Of a stretch of DNA of 23,052 bases, positions 6,570-14,022 are shown in pieces. Both the position numbers and the translations under genes were made by a program. The DNA is from a virus. The first letter of the stretch is position 1, and the number at the start of each line of letters is the position of its first letter. The notes under the pieces were generated by a model. The model was not told where the DNA came from and searched no databases. It worked only from the letters and a program-made list of their open reading frames with translations. The DNA is taken from positions 1-23,052 of the IMG/VR virus record IMGVR_UViG_3300006033_000112; one strand, 5' to 3'.

Positions 6570-8947
6570 TACGGCCGCCCTCCTATCATCCCGGCGTTGC
6601 GTACGATGTCACGCAGGCGGGTGTCCACCACGTCAGCGACATCACGTGCCGACATGCCAGCGTGGGTGTAGATGGCGACCGCTCCTTCGCCGATGGTCAG
6701 GCTCGAGCTCCGCACCGAGGACAGCGCGGCCGAAGCTACGGGGCCCGGGCTGAAGCGCGCGCCCATGTCCGCGATCGCGGCGTTGATGAGCGAAGCTGCG
6801 TTCGGGGCCTTGGGGTTGATGATGTACTCGGGCTTGTCGCCGACGACCGCCAAGTGAGGCCTGGTGACGTGGCCACCGGTGCCGTAGACCGGGATGTTCG
6901 GATTTGATCTATCGACGTAAGCGCTGCCTCGCCTGGAAAGCGCGCTGTTCGCGCGCTCGGCTGCTGACGCCGCCGCCGCTGCCTTCTCCGCGATTGCCTT
7001 GTAGTACGCCTCCCATGCTGCCTGGTCGCTTGTGGACGGCTTGGGAATCTCGTCGAGGTTGATGTTCAGCGTCGCGGCTTCTTCGTTAAGCTCCGCGTTT
7101 GCATCAGCAGCCCGCCACGTTGCATCCTCCATCCGCTGACGTAACTTCTCAGTCTCGGCAGACTTCGCTCCGTTTTCCTTGAGCGACTCGTTGTAGGCTC
7201 TGGTGGCCTCTGCGGCGGCCATATCCGCTTCTGCGGCGGCGTTCACGAGCTCAGCCATCGTGCGCTCGATGCCTGCGAGCGAGTCAGCGGCCACCTTCTG
7301 GCCGTCCATCGCACGCACGTAGTCGTCCTTCGCCCGCGCTGCGTATTCATCTGCTGCCCCGGCGTCGTTCGTCGCGTCGGTCAGGATGCCCAGGGAGCGA
7401 GTGTTGTCGTCCGTGTCCTCGGTGCCCTGGCGCATCGCGGCGTTACGCGCCTCAAGCTGCTTCTGGCCGCGCTCGGTGATGTTGTTGTTCTCGTCGAGCT
7501 CGATGCCCCACTCCTCGAGCTGCGCGACCGCTTCATCCGTGAGGACCTGCTGGGCCTTGTGTTCGTTCGTGAGGGTTGCCATAGCTCCGGCGAGCACCTG
7601 CGTGTTCGCGATGCCTGGAAGCAGGTAGTCAACCCACGTCTTCTCGCGCTCAGCGTTGGCCTTCAGGTACTCGCCGAGGTTCTGTGATTCTGCGGCAGCC
7701 TCCGCGAGCGCATCGGTGGTCTGCTCCACGGCCGGGATGCTGTTTATGAGGCTCCCGATCGCATAGCCCGCCGCTCCGGCCAGCGCCACGTATCCGGCCG
7801 AGACCGCGGCGGTCTGGGCCGAGAGGCCTGCAAGCGCGGTCGCCGATGTGCCTGCGTTGGCGGTCACGAGCTGGAACGCCGCGCTCCAGTTCCCGAGCGC
7901 GGTGGCCACCCGTGCGCTCGCCATGATTCCGAGAACGGCGTTCACCGTGCCGATGCCGCCAGCCGTCAGCTTGAGCGCTGGGCCAAGGAGTGCGAGCGCG
8001 GCGATGAGCTTGAGGACGGTCTCCTGCGTCTCATCGTCGGCGTCCGCGAACGCCTTAAGCAGATCAGCGCCCTTCCGGATGATGGGCAGCAGCTCCTCGA
8101 GCACGGCCACGAACGCTGGCATGAGCGAATCGACCAGCGGTCCCGATACGTCGATGAGCTCCTCGAGCACGTCCTTCAGGGGCTCCGCGTTGGCCTGGAA
8201 GCCTTCGCCGAGCTTGATGCTGAACACGTCCTTGAGGTTGCTCCACAGCCCCGAGAGCGTGGTCGCCTGACGCAGCATCATCCCGCCGAAGCGCTCGTCC
8301 ATCATCCCGGTCACAGCGGCGATGGCCGTACCGGAATCGACGGCGCGCTCCTCCACAAGCTTCATCGCCTCGGGGATGGTCACGCCGAGCTTCTTGGCGA
8401 GCGCGTCCCACGCCGGGATACCGGCCTCCGCGAGCTGTCGCATCTCCTCGGCCTGGACGGCGCCCTTCGCGCGCATCTGCCCAAGCGCCACGATGATGCG
8501 GTTCAGGCCGTCGGTGCCGAGTCCGAGGCCAGCGGCGGCGTCCCCGACGCTCGTAAGCATCGGGATGACCTCTTGTGCGGCGAATCCGTACGCCAGCAGG
8601 CGCTTCGTGGCGTCGAGAAGCCCGGGGATCTCGAACGGGGTCTTGGCCGCGAACTCCTTGAGGTCGTCGAACATCTTCTTCGCGGCCTCGCCGCTTCCAA
8701 GCAGCGTCTCGAATGCGATATCGGCCTGCTCGAAGCTCGCCGCCGTCTTGACGCCGAACGCGATGGTCGCGCCAGTGGCAGCGAGCATCGGAGCGGTCAC
8801 ATACCGCGTGAGCGCTCCGCCTGTCTTGGAGAACGCCCTCTCGACGCTCTTGAGGTCGGAGCTCACGGTCTTCGAGAGGTTGCCGACCGCCCGCCTGAAT
8901 GACTTGTCGTCGGCGTCTATGTCGATGACCACGCGCCCGTCAGACAC
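6569..8947 (-). CDS. Tail tape measure protein
   Basis: A 792-residue tape measure. The start chosen is GTG 8947 (protein begins MSDGRVVIDIDADDKSF), preceded by GGGGTGAT, with an eight-base overlap with the upstream gene; a longer frame to 9013 starts inside that gene with an Arg/Pro-rich, non-native-looking stretch. A conserved tape-measure domain spans about residues 65-240, with landmarks AASFEQADIAFETLLGSGEA, KTPFEIPGLLDATKRL and GAVQAEEMRQLAEAGIP. Two hydrophobic segments lie near 311-332 and 379-401; the rest is long helix rich in Ala and Glu, such as residues around 560-690. At the usual 0.15 nm per residue the tail would be about 120 nm. It also contributes to DNA passage through the membrane in known phages. 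Confidence 0.93.
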   Translation of the reverse strand: MSDGRVVIDIDADDKSFRRAVGNLSKTVSSDLKSVERAFSKTGGALTRYVTAPMLAATGATIAFGVKTAASFEQADIAFETLLGSGEAAKKMFDDLKEFAAKTPFEIPGLLDATKRLLAYGFAAQEVIPMLTSVGDAAAGLGLGTDGLNRIIVALGQMRAKGAVQAEEMRQLAEAGIPAWDALAKKLGVTIPEAMKLVEERAVDSGTAIAAVTGMMDERFGGMMLRQATTLSGLWSNLKDVFSIKLGEGFQANAEPLKDVLEELIDVSGPLVDSLMPAFVAVLEELLPIIRKGADLLKAFADADDETQETVLKLIAALALLGPALKLTAGGIGTVNAVLGIMASARVATALGNWSAAFQLVTANAGTSATALAGLSAQTAAVSAGYVALAGAAGYAIGSLINSIPAVEQTTDALAEAAAESQNLGEYLKANAEREKTWVDYLLPGIANTQVLAGAMATLTNEHKAQQVLTDEAVAQLEEWGIELDENNNITERGQKQLEARNAAMRQGTEDTDDNTRSLGILTDATNDAGAADEYAARAKDDYVRAMDGQKVAADSLAGIERTMAELVNAAAEADMAAAEATRAYNESLKENGAKSAETEKLRQRMEDATWRAADANAELNEEAATLNINLDEIPKPSTSDQAAWEAYYKAIAEKAAAAASAAERANSALSRRGSAYVDRSNPNIPVYGTGGHVTRPHLAVVGDKPEYIINPKAPNAASLINAAIADMGARFSPGPVASAALSSVRSSSLTIGEGAVAIYTHAGMSARDVADVVDTRLRDIVRNAGMIGGRP

Positions 8948-9506
8948 TCGTATCACCCCACATCGCCGCTTCGGCCGCGATCGCTTCGGCGTCGGTCTTG
9001 GGCGGCAGCGCATAGGCGCGCCGCAGTTCCTTGAAGTGCTTGACGGCCTCTTTGCCGCTGTCGTATGGCGGGGAGGCAGCGCGGTAGTACATCGCGCGCT
9101 GGATACCGGACTCGGGCGTCAGGCCCTCGAAGTACGCCATGAACGCCCACCAATGGAGCGTCGTCGCGGGGTCCGTGAGATCGATGCCGTACTCGCGCCT
9201 GAAGTCCGCCAGGATGGTCGACGCGTCGTGATCCCAATCGAGCGCGCGCGCCTTGCCCTTACGACGCTTGCGCACCGGCCTGCCGCACTGGAAGAACTCG
9301 ATCGCGGCATCAAGCGCGGCGTCAGGGTCGCTGAAGCCCATGTCCGGGAAGTAGAGCCCGAGGATGACAGAGCCCTTGAGTGATGGCGCGATGTCGGACT
9401 CGAGCGTGCGGGCCACCTGGATGCCCACACGATGGTCAGTGCGGATGGGTATCCTGACCCCGCCGATCTCCACCGCGACGGGCAGCGGCGAGGCCAGGAT
9501 ATTCAT
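8940..9506 (-). CDS. Tail assembly chaperone, Gp15 family
   Basis: A 188-residue protein of the phage Gp15 family (as in Listeria A118-type phages), encoded directly before the tape measure. Typical features are FPDMGFSDPDAALDAAIEFF, DWDHDASTILADFRREYGIDL and LHWWAFMAYFEGL. It corresponds to the second, larger tail-assembly chaperone that coats the tape measure during tube assembly. ATG 9506 lies two bases after the stop of the smaller chaperone gene and in its -1 frame, so a ribosomal frameshift could also make a fused protein. It ends overlapping the tape-measure start by eight bases. Confidence 0.85.
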   Translation of the reverse strand: MNILASPLPVAVEIGGVRIPIRTDHRVGIQVARTLESDIAPSLKGSVILGLYFPDMGFSDPDAALDAAIEFFQCGRPVRKRRKGKARALDWDHDASTILADFRREYGIDLTDPATTLHWWAFMAYFEGLTPESGIQRAMYYRAASPPYDSGKEAVKHFKELRRAYALPPKTDAEAIAAEAAMWGDTSV

Positions 9507-9508
9507 CT

Positions 9509-9832
9509 CTAGTCCCCCACGACGGCCGTGAGGTCGTTCAGCATGCCGAGCAGGCGCTCCATCTCGGGCGCGAGGCGAGCACCGGCAGCACGTGCGGCTA
9601 CCAGCACCTCTGTGGCGCGCGGTGCGTCAGTGAGGATGGTGTCGGTGGCCTCCGCGCCGAGAATGACGCGCAGAGAGCCGTAGAGCGCGTTGACCACGCC
9701 CACGATGCCGATCTCCTCGACCTGGCCGCCCGCGTCCTTCAGCGTGAGGAACGCGTTCAGCACGGCGACATCGTCGATATCGATCTTGGCGGCAGCGACC
9801 GCTGCCGTGATCTCCTTCTCCCGTGTGCTCAT
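9509..9832 (-). CDS. Tail assembly chaperone, smaller
   Basis: A 107-residue, mostly helical acidic protein in the fixed order tail tube, small chaperone, Gp15-like, tape measure. This is the counterpart of gpG of lambda or of A118-type Gp14 proteins. It begins at ATG 9832, three bases from the tube gene end. The last sense codons GTG GGG GAC before the TAG contain a run of five G (9514-9518), a possible slip site into the -1 frame of the next gene. The call relies on size, helix content and position; the sequence itself is not a strong signature. Confidence 0.72.
   Translation of the reverse strand: MSTREKEITAAVAAAKIDIDDVAVLNAFLTLKDAGGQVEEIGIVGVVNALYGSLRVILGAEATDTILTDAPRATEVLVAARAAGARLAPEMERLLGMLNDLTAVVGD
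9512..9518 (-). promoter_or_regulatory. Candidate -1 ribosomal frameshift site
   Basis: Read on the - strand, GGGGGAC stands immediately before the TAG of the small chaperone. A -1 slip on GGG would continue as GGA CTA GAG ATG, straight into the Gp15-like gene with no stop between. It is not a perfect X XXY YYZ heptamer, so efficiency would be low or the site may be unused. Confidence 0.35.
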
Positions 9833-9834
9833 GA

Positions 9835-10320
9835 CTACACCGCCGGGGTGAAGGTCGCCGTAGCCGGGTCGAACGTTCCGGCCGTCCAGCCGTCGGAGGT
9901 CATGTTGAGCGTACCGGTCAGGCGCACGGCCTCACCAGCTGACCCGTCGATCGGGTCCTGGTTCATGTTGAAGGTGGCCTTCTTGGCCTCGTACGTGCCG
10001 GTGCCCGCCAGCGGCTCCCCGGCCATGACCTCCTGGAACATGAGGACGCGGATGACCTCGGTCTCGACGTTGAGCTCGTCCTCGTTCGCAAGCAGGTACG
10101 TCTGCAGGGCGCCGGGGGTGAGCAGGTCGATCTCGAACGGGATGCTGACCTTGTGCCCGGTCACGTACTCGGGCTGGTTGAGGCGGTCCTTGTACGTCGG
10201 GTTGTACCGCTGCTTGTCGTCGGCGGGGTCGAAGACGATGTCCTCGGTGACCCGCACGAACGTCGCGGTGCCGGTCTTCATCCAGTACTGGATCTTGTCG
10301 GTGGTGATGAGCTCTGCCAT
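9835..10320 (-). CDS. Major tail tube protein
   Basis: A 161-residue protein at the tube position: after the tail terminator candidate and before the chaperones. It carries the expected beta-rich pattern with a loop-out region, for example YVTGHKVSIPFEIDLLTPGA and VRLTGTLNMTSDGWTAGTFD, and has no long helices. ATG 10320 is preferred over the ATG six bases upstream because GAGAGG stands six bases before it. It should be one of the most abundant virion proteins. Assignment by order and fold pattern is good. Confidence 0.82.
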   Translation of the reverse strand: MAELITTDKIQYWMKTGTATFVRVTEDIVFDPADDKQRYNPTYKDRLNQPEYVTGHKVSIPFEIDLLTPGALQTYLLANEDELNVETEVIRVLMFQEVMAGEPLAGTGTYEAKKATFNMNQDPIDGSAGEAVRLTGTLNMTSDGWTAGTFDPATATFTPAV

Positions 10321-10322
10321 CG

Positions 10323-10739
10323 TCATCCTCTCTTTCGATACGTCAACGCGAACGTCGCCTGGTAGTCCTCGTAGCCGGTGTCGTCTACCGCCACTCGGGC
10401 CGGTGTCGTCCGGATCCCGAGCCCTACGAAGTCGAAGCCATCAGGCGCTTCGGGCTTCGAGCCGCTCTCGATGTCGGCCCACAACGCACCCAGCACCTCC
10501 ATCGCGTCCAGTCTGCTGGCCGTGTCACTCCCGCCGGTCCTGACCACGACGACGAACGGATACTGGGCGACGTAGCCACCAGACCGATACCGCGTGATGA
10601 CCGGGTCGCCCGGGAGCGACTGGAGCATCGCGCCGTCGGTGCCGTCGGTCGGAAGCCGTTCAAGCTCGCATCCTGTGGCAGCTAGCGCCGCGTGGTCCTT
10701 GAGCCACGCAAGCACAGCCGAGATCACATCCTTGTCCAC
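10323..10739 (-). CDS. Tail terminator / minor capsid protein 3 type
   Basis: A 138-residue protein that fits the Minor_capsid_3 type family, which in structure-solved phages corresponds to the tail terminator that caps the tube and joins the neck. Visible landmarks: an N-terminal helix DVISAVLAWLKDHA, the strand YPFVVVVRTGG, and the C-terminal ATFALTYRKRG. It is the third of three consecutive neck genes (11491 to 10323). GTG 10739 has AAGGGGTGA upstream. Role inferred from conserved order. Confidence 0.7.
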   Translation of the reverse strand: MDKDVISAVLAWLKDHAALAATGCELERLPTDGTDGAMLQSLPGDPVITRYRSGGYVAQYPFVVVVRTGGSDTASRLDAMEVLGALWADIESGSKPEAPDGFDFVGLGIRTTPARVAVDDTGYEDYQATFALTYRKRG

Positions 10740-10745
10740 CTCGCA

Positions 10746-11114
10746 TCACCCCTTCATCGCCTTGCGGTACTCGCGCTTCGCCGTGCGTTCCCACTTCGAG
10801 CGGTTGACGCCCTTGCTCACCTCGAACCACTCCATCGTGGCCAGCGGGTGCCGCTGCTTGGACTTGTTCGGGAACTGGTAGTACTGCCGACGCGCATAGG
10901 GCACCGCGAAGCTGCCCCAGACAAGCAGGCCGTGCTCGGGGGAGGACTCAGCGTCAGCAGAGGCCATCAGGTCGCCGCTCTCGCGCGGGACGTACGGCCG
11001 GGTGTCGAGCCTGGCTTGCTCGGTCATCGCCCACCTGGCGCGCTTACGCGCGTCTGCGGCTTTCACCAGAGCACCAGCGACGTTCACCGAAGCGACGCGC
11101 ATCGACACTCTCAT
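10746..11114 (-). CDS. Neck protein, minor capsid protein 2 / HK97 gp10 type
   Basis: A 122-residue basic protein with the typical core of this neck family: TRPYVPRESGDLMAS, then GSFAVPYARRQYYQF, then HPLATMEWFEVSKG, and a basic C-terminus. Members take part in head-tail joining or tail completion. ATG 11114 overlaps the preceding stop in an ATGA junction, with GAGGTGA seven bases upstream, so it is translationally coupled to the previous neck gene. Confidence 0.8.
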   Translation of the reverse strand: MRVSMRVASVNVAGALVKAADARKRARWAMTEQARLDTRPYVPRESGDLMASADAESSPEHGLLVWGSFAVPYARRQYYQFPNKSKQRHPLATMEWFEVSKGVNRSKWERTAKREYRKAMKG

Positions 11115-11491
11115 GCACCGCTCACCTCGAAGTGGTGCAAGCGGCCGCGGCGGTCGGTGAGAGGCTCGACCCCGGTGATCCGGAACACCGCGCGGCTGGC
11201 GATCAGATGCGGGTCGGCCTCGTCATGGGCGCCGGTGGCCACCATGTCCCCGTCGCGCAGCGTCCAGCCGGAACCGGCGTACTCGTCAGGGTCGACGTAG
11301 GCTCGTGCAGGGGCCGGGACGAACAGCATGAGTCCGTCGGTCGTCGACGAGCCGTTGACGCCAGCCACGGCCCCGCTCCTGACCTCGTAGCGCACGTTGG
11401 GCACGACGGTGCGACGCCACTGCATGTGCCCCGTGGCGTCCTCGCCGAGCGCGTTGTAGATGGTGACGGTATCCGTCTTGATGAGTGGCAC
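11111..11491 (-). CDS. Neck / head-closure protein, minor capsid protein 1 type
   Basis: A 126-residue beta-rich protein of the Minor_capsid_1 type, a head-closure or stopper-like protein placed between connector and tail terminator. Landmarks are KTDTVTIYNALGEDATG near the N-terminus, the central LMLFVPAPARAYV, and the C-terminal FRITGVEPLTDRRGRLHHF. GTG 11491 has GGAGGG seven bases upstream; part of that ribosome site lies in the 3' arm of a hairpin (11501-11530), which may limit its translation. Confidence 0.8.
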   Translation of the reverse strand: MPLIKTDTVTIYNALGEDATGHMQWRRTVVPNVRYEVRSGAVAGVNGSSTTDGLMLFVPAPARAYVDPDEYAGSGWTLRDGDMVATGAHDEADPHLIASRAVFRITGVEPLTDRRGRLHHFEVSGA

Positions 11492-11500
11492 GCTACCGCC

Positions 11501-11530
11501 CTCCGGTGGTCAGCCTCCTGTCCACCAGAG
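11501..11530 (-). promoter_or_regulatory. Hairpin covering the ribosome site of the next gene
   Basis: In the 60-base gap between connector and head-closure genes, bases 11522-11530 pair with 11501-11509 (nine pairs in leftward RNA, one of them G-U) around a 12-base loop. The 3' arm contains the GGAG of the Shine-Dalgarno used by the gene starting at 11491. This could lower its translation or mark a processing site. Seen as complementarity only. Confidence 0.4.
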
Positions 11531-11551
11531 TGAGCGGCGCGTCACTGAATG

Positions 11552-11878
11552 CTAGATCCCCGCGTACAGCAGCCCCGTCCCCGAGAGGTGGCGGCGGATG
11601 ACGCGGTCGAGCGTCGGCACGTCGGCGTACTCATAGCGCGCTCGTCCGACCTGCTCGCTCTTGACCGGCGGCGAATCGATGAACTCGACTGCGGCGAACA
11701 CGGCGGCCTCGTACGCGGACTGCGTGGCGTCGGTGACCGCGTTCGGCCAGATCGCCGCGTCGACAGCGGCCCGCGCCTCCGGGAGCGCGGCTGTGAAGTC
11801 GGCCTCCGAAAGCGTGCCGCCAGCGGCGACGTATGTCGCGTACTCGGTAGGTTCGGGGAGCGGCTGAAGGTCAGGCAA
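11552..11878 (-). CDS. Head-tail connector (Gp6/gp15-like adaptor)
   Basis: A 108-residue helical protein placed before the neck genes, as head-tail connector adaptors of the HK97 gp6 or SPP1 gp15 kind are. It shows an adaptor-like helical layout: LSEADFTAALPEARAAVDAA, then AVTDATQSAYEAAVFAAVEFI, ending in LDRVIRRHLSGTGLLYAG. The start appears to be TTG 11878, with GAGAGG about ten bases upstream and an eight-base overlap with the preceding stop; no ATG or GTG is better placed. It should form the ring below the portal. Confidence 0.72.
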   Translation of the reverse strand: MPDLQPLPEPTEYATYVAAGGTLSEADFTAALPEARAAVDAAIWPNAVTDATQSAYEAAVFAAVEFIDSPPVKSEQVGRARYEYADVPTLDRVIRRHLSGTGLLYAGI

Positions 11879-12554
11879 TGGTGACCGTCCTCTCGGCCAT
11901 GGCCGCGCCGGGGAGCGCGAACCGGAGCGTGTAGGTGTGACCGGGCTCGACCGGCAGCGCGTACGTGCCGAGCGTGTTGCCGACGGTCGTGGCGTTCATG
12001 AGGGCGCCGCCTGTGATCGCCTCGATGCGCATCCCGAGCGCGTCTGCCGTCGAGCCTCCGACGCTTGCCACACCGAGCGGCTCGTCGTCGTCGTCGAGCG
12101 TGGCCTCGGTGATCGTGACCCACCCGGCCGGGATGCTTTCCGCCACCGGAAGCGCCTCGATGACGGCCTGTGCCGCCGCCGCAGCCTCGCCTGTCTTGGC
12201 GTAGTCAGCCGCGATACCGTCCACCACCGTATCCACCGCCGCCAGCGGCGTGAGTACGTCATCCTTCGCGTGGTCGTAGGCGGCGGTGAGCGTCATCGCA
12301 TCGCCTGCGCGTGCGGGTATCGTCGTGAGGCCGTCATCCCACACGCTCGCGTAGTAGGTCACGCCGCCGATGCGTGCGTCGAAGATGAACTCCAGCAGCG
12401 TGCCGGGTGCCGGATGAGCGAAGTTGTACACGCCGCTCCCCGCGATGGCTTCGGTGATGCCAGCCGTGGCGCGTGCGGTGTGGACGGCACCAGCGGCGGT
12501 GAGGATGGTCACGCCTGGGGTGATGCCTGTCTGTCCTGCGTCGAATGAGGGCAT
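11871..12554 (-). CDS. Structural protein of unknown role beside deacetylase fibre
   Basis: A 227-residue acidic protein. About residues 1-90 are beta-rich (GVTILTAAGAVHTARAT, then GVTYYASVWDDG). Residues 85-140 form an Ala-rich helix (DHAKDDVLTPLAAVDTVVDG), perhaps a trimeric stalk. Residues 143-227 are a second beta domain ending YTLRFALPGAAMAERTVTIA. This head-stalk-head layout fits a virion appendage such as a head fibre or neck whisker. ATG 12554 has AAGGAG in good spacing. It lies between the deacetylase gene and the connector, and keeps the high GC of the structural genes, unlike the deacetylase. I recognise no family. Confidence 0.6.
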   Translation of the reverse strand: MPSFDAGQTGITPGVTILTAAGAVHTARATAGITEAIAGSGVYNFAHPAPGTLLEFIFDARIGGVTYYASVWDDGLTTIPARAGDAMTLTAAYDHAKDDVLTPLAAVDTVVDGIAADYAKTGEAAAAAQAVIEALPVAESIPAGWVTITEATLDDDDEPLGVASVGGSTADALGMRIEAITGGALMNATTVGNTLGTYALPVEPGHTYTLRFALPGAAMAERTVTIA

Positions 12555-12563
12555 CGTGTCTCC

Positions 12564-13916
12564 TTAGTCGATACGCTTGACGCGCCAAATCCGCTCCGCG
12601 AGCACTACATCGCTGCCTGTCGTGTTGTGCAGCCGAATCTTCACTGCGCCGTTTCCATAGCTCCAACACGTCCACATGACCCCTGCTTCCAGCGCACCTG
12701 TTGGTTGTGCGACATGGGCGTGTGTGGCGATGATTGACGTGTCGTACACTGTCACATCAACGACACTTCCGGCAGTCAGCGTCCGGGCCGTCATTGTGTA
12801 CGTGATGTCTGTCCGAGCAGTTGTAAACCGTTGCCACGGCTTCCATGCTGCACCGTCCCATTTCCGAATATACACCAGCGCGTCGGAGCCGGACTTGTAG
12901 AACAACTGATACTGCCAGCCATTCGCGTGAGTCCATTCCTCTACAATACCGCTCCCCAGGGTCCACCCAATAGCGGGGAACACCCGCTGCGAGATATAGA
13001 GCGATGCGGGGGCATCAGTCTCAAGCCTTGCGGATATGACTTCCGGTAAGGCATAGGAGTTCGTTGACACGTAGCCATTAGGCTTGATGTTGAAGTATCG
13101 TGTGGCACCCAAGCCCGAACCACTGACAGTGCCGAACACGCGGAGTCCGTCGAATGGGCTTACGATGTCGATGCCTTTGGATTGAACGTAGTCAATGACC
13201 TGACCGACAAGCTCGGCGTCGAAGTCATCCGTTCCACAGTGGAGCATGAATACGACCCACTTGCCGTTGGTGTAGGCGTCATCGACGAGGGCCTGGAACT
13301 CGGAGAGGGAGTTGAGCGATTCCTCCATCATCGTACCGAGCGCACGCCGGTAGATGGCATAATCCTTGAGGTCAGCGGTATTGCTGCTGGTGCCGGTGTT
13401 GAATCCGGCCACGTAATACTTGCTGACGATGGGGTACTGCGCGGCCTGGATCGCGCCCCACGGATAGACGATTGAGTGGACGTGCAGCCCGTAGCCAGCG
13501 AACGTTTCGAGGAAAGTCTTGCAGTCAGCCTCGATCTCGTCGTCGGTCATCGTCGTGAGATTCGTGTGCGCCATCGTGTGCGAGAGGACTTCCCACCCGT
13601 GGTCGTCCTGCAACGCCTTAACCTCGGCGCGTTTGGCGGCGTCAGTGACAAGCGCGGCATTGCCGGGGATTGCCAAGCCACACGGTACACCCTTGCCAAT
13701 GAACAACGGCTTAAGGACGCTGAGTACCGCGTCGTGGCCGTCGTCGTCAATGAACGTCACGAGCGGGCGCGGCGACTCGGTGTTGCGGCAACCCGCCACA
13801 ACACGCAGGTTCGCATCACCGAGCGCACTCGTGAGGCCGGTCACAGCCCCGATAGCGTGCGCGTCAGAGGATGCGGCGCGGTGTGCAGCGTCGATGGGGA
13901 GTCGTGCGGTGGGCAT
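12564..13916 (-). CDS. Polysaccharide deacetylase fused to a fibre/knob module
   Basis: A 450-residue protein. Residues 1-40 contain DAHAIGAVTGLTSALGDAN, the short motif common at fibre attachment ends. Residues 50-260 are a NodB-type (CE4) deacetylase domain: TFIDDDG with Asp57-59, the metal-binding SHTMAH with His113 and His117, VYPWG at 150-154, and MLHCGTDD with His226. Such enzymes remove acetyl groups from GlcNAc- or peptidoglycan-type sugars. Residues 285-365 resemble a pyocin-knob fibre tip (GWQYQLFY, WDGAAWKPWQRF), followed by a beta domain to the end. It is probably a virion appendage that modifies or binds surface glycans. The gene has lower GC than its neighbours (32-34 of 60 G+C per line counted in 12721-12960, against 44 of 60 in 12001-12060). 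ATG 13916 has AAGGAGG six bases upstream. Confidence 0.85.
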   Translation of the reverse strand: MPTARLPIDAAHRAASSDAHAIGAVTGLTSALGDANLRVVAGCRNTESPRPLVTFIDDDGHDAVLSVLKPLFIGKGVPCGLAIPGNAALVTDAAKRAEVKALQDDHGWEVLSHTMAHTNLTTMTDDEIEADCKTFLETFAGYGLHVHSIVYPWGAIQAAQYPIVSKYYVAGFNTGTSSNTADLKDYAIYRRALGTMMEESLNSLSEFQALVDDAYTNGKWVVFMLHCGTDDFDAELVGQVIDYVQSKGIDIVSPFDGLRVFGTVSGSGLGATRYFNIKPNGYVSTNSYALPEVISARLETDAPASLYISQRVFPAIGWTLGSGIVEEWTHANGWQYQLFYKSGSDALVYIRKWDGAAWKPWQRFTTARTDITYTMTARTLTAGSVVDVTVYDTSIIATHAHVAQPTGALEAGVMWTCWSYGNGAVKIRLHNTTGSDVVLAERIWRVKRID

Positions 13917-13970
13917 GTGGTGCCTCCTTCGTCGATGTCAGTGTGCGGGGGAGGTCACTCTAGATGCAGT

Positions 13971-14002
13971 GCGCCCCGCCGGGGGAGAGTCCGACGGGGC
14001 GC
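13971..14002 (-). terminator. GC-rich hairpin behind the capsid gene group
   Basis: A 12-position stem with one mismatch (13971-13982 with 13991-14002) and an 8-base loop stands in the 106-base gap between the acidic protein gene and the deacetylase gene. No T-run follows. It may reduce read-through from the highly expressed capsid genes. The rest of the gap shows only the ribosome site of the next gene. Confidence 0.5.
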
Positions 14003-14022
14003 GAGCGGTGCGGGTGAGAAGG

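Noticed and set aside
8948-9013. Longer tape-measure start at 9013
   Set aside because: The extra 22 residues are Arg/Pro-rich, overlap the Gp15-like gene fully, and GTG 8947 has a proper ribosome site.
8322-9383. + strand open frame opposite tape measure and chaperone
   Set aside because: Low-complexity Ser/Ala/Arg-rich product spanning two real genes; shadow frame.
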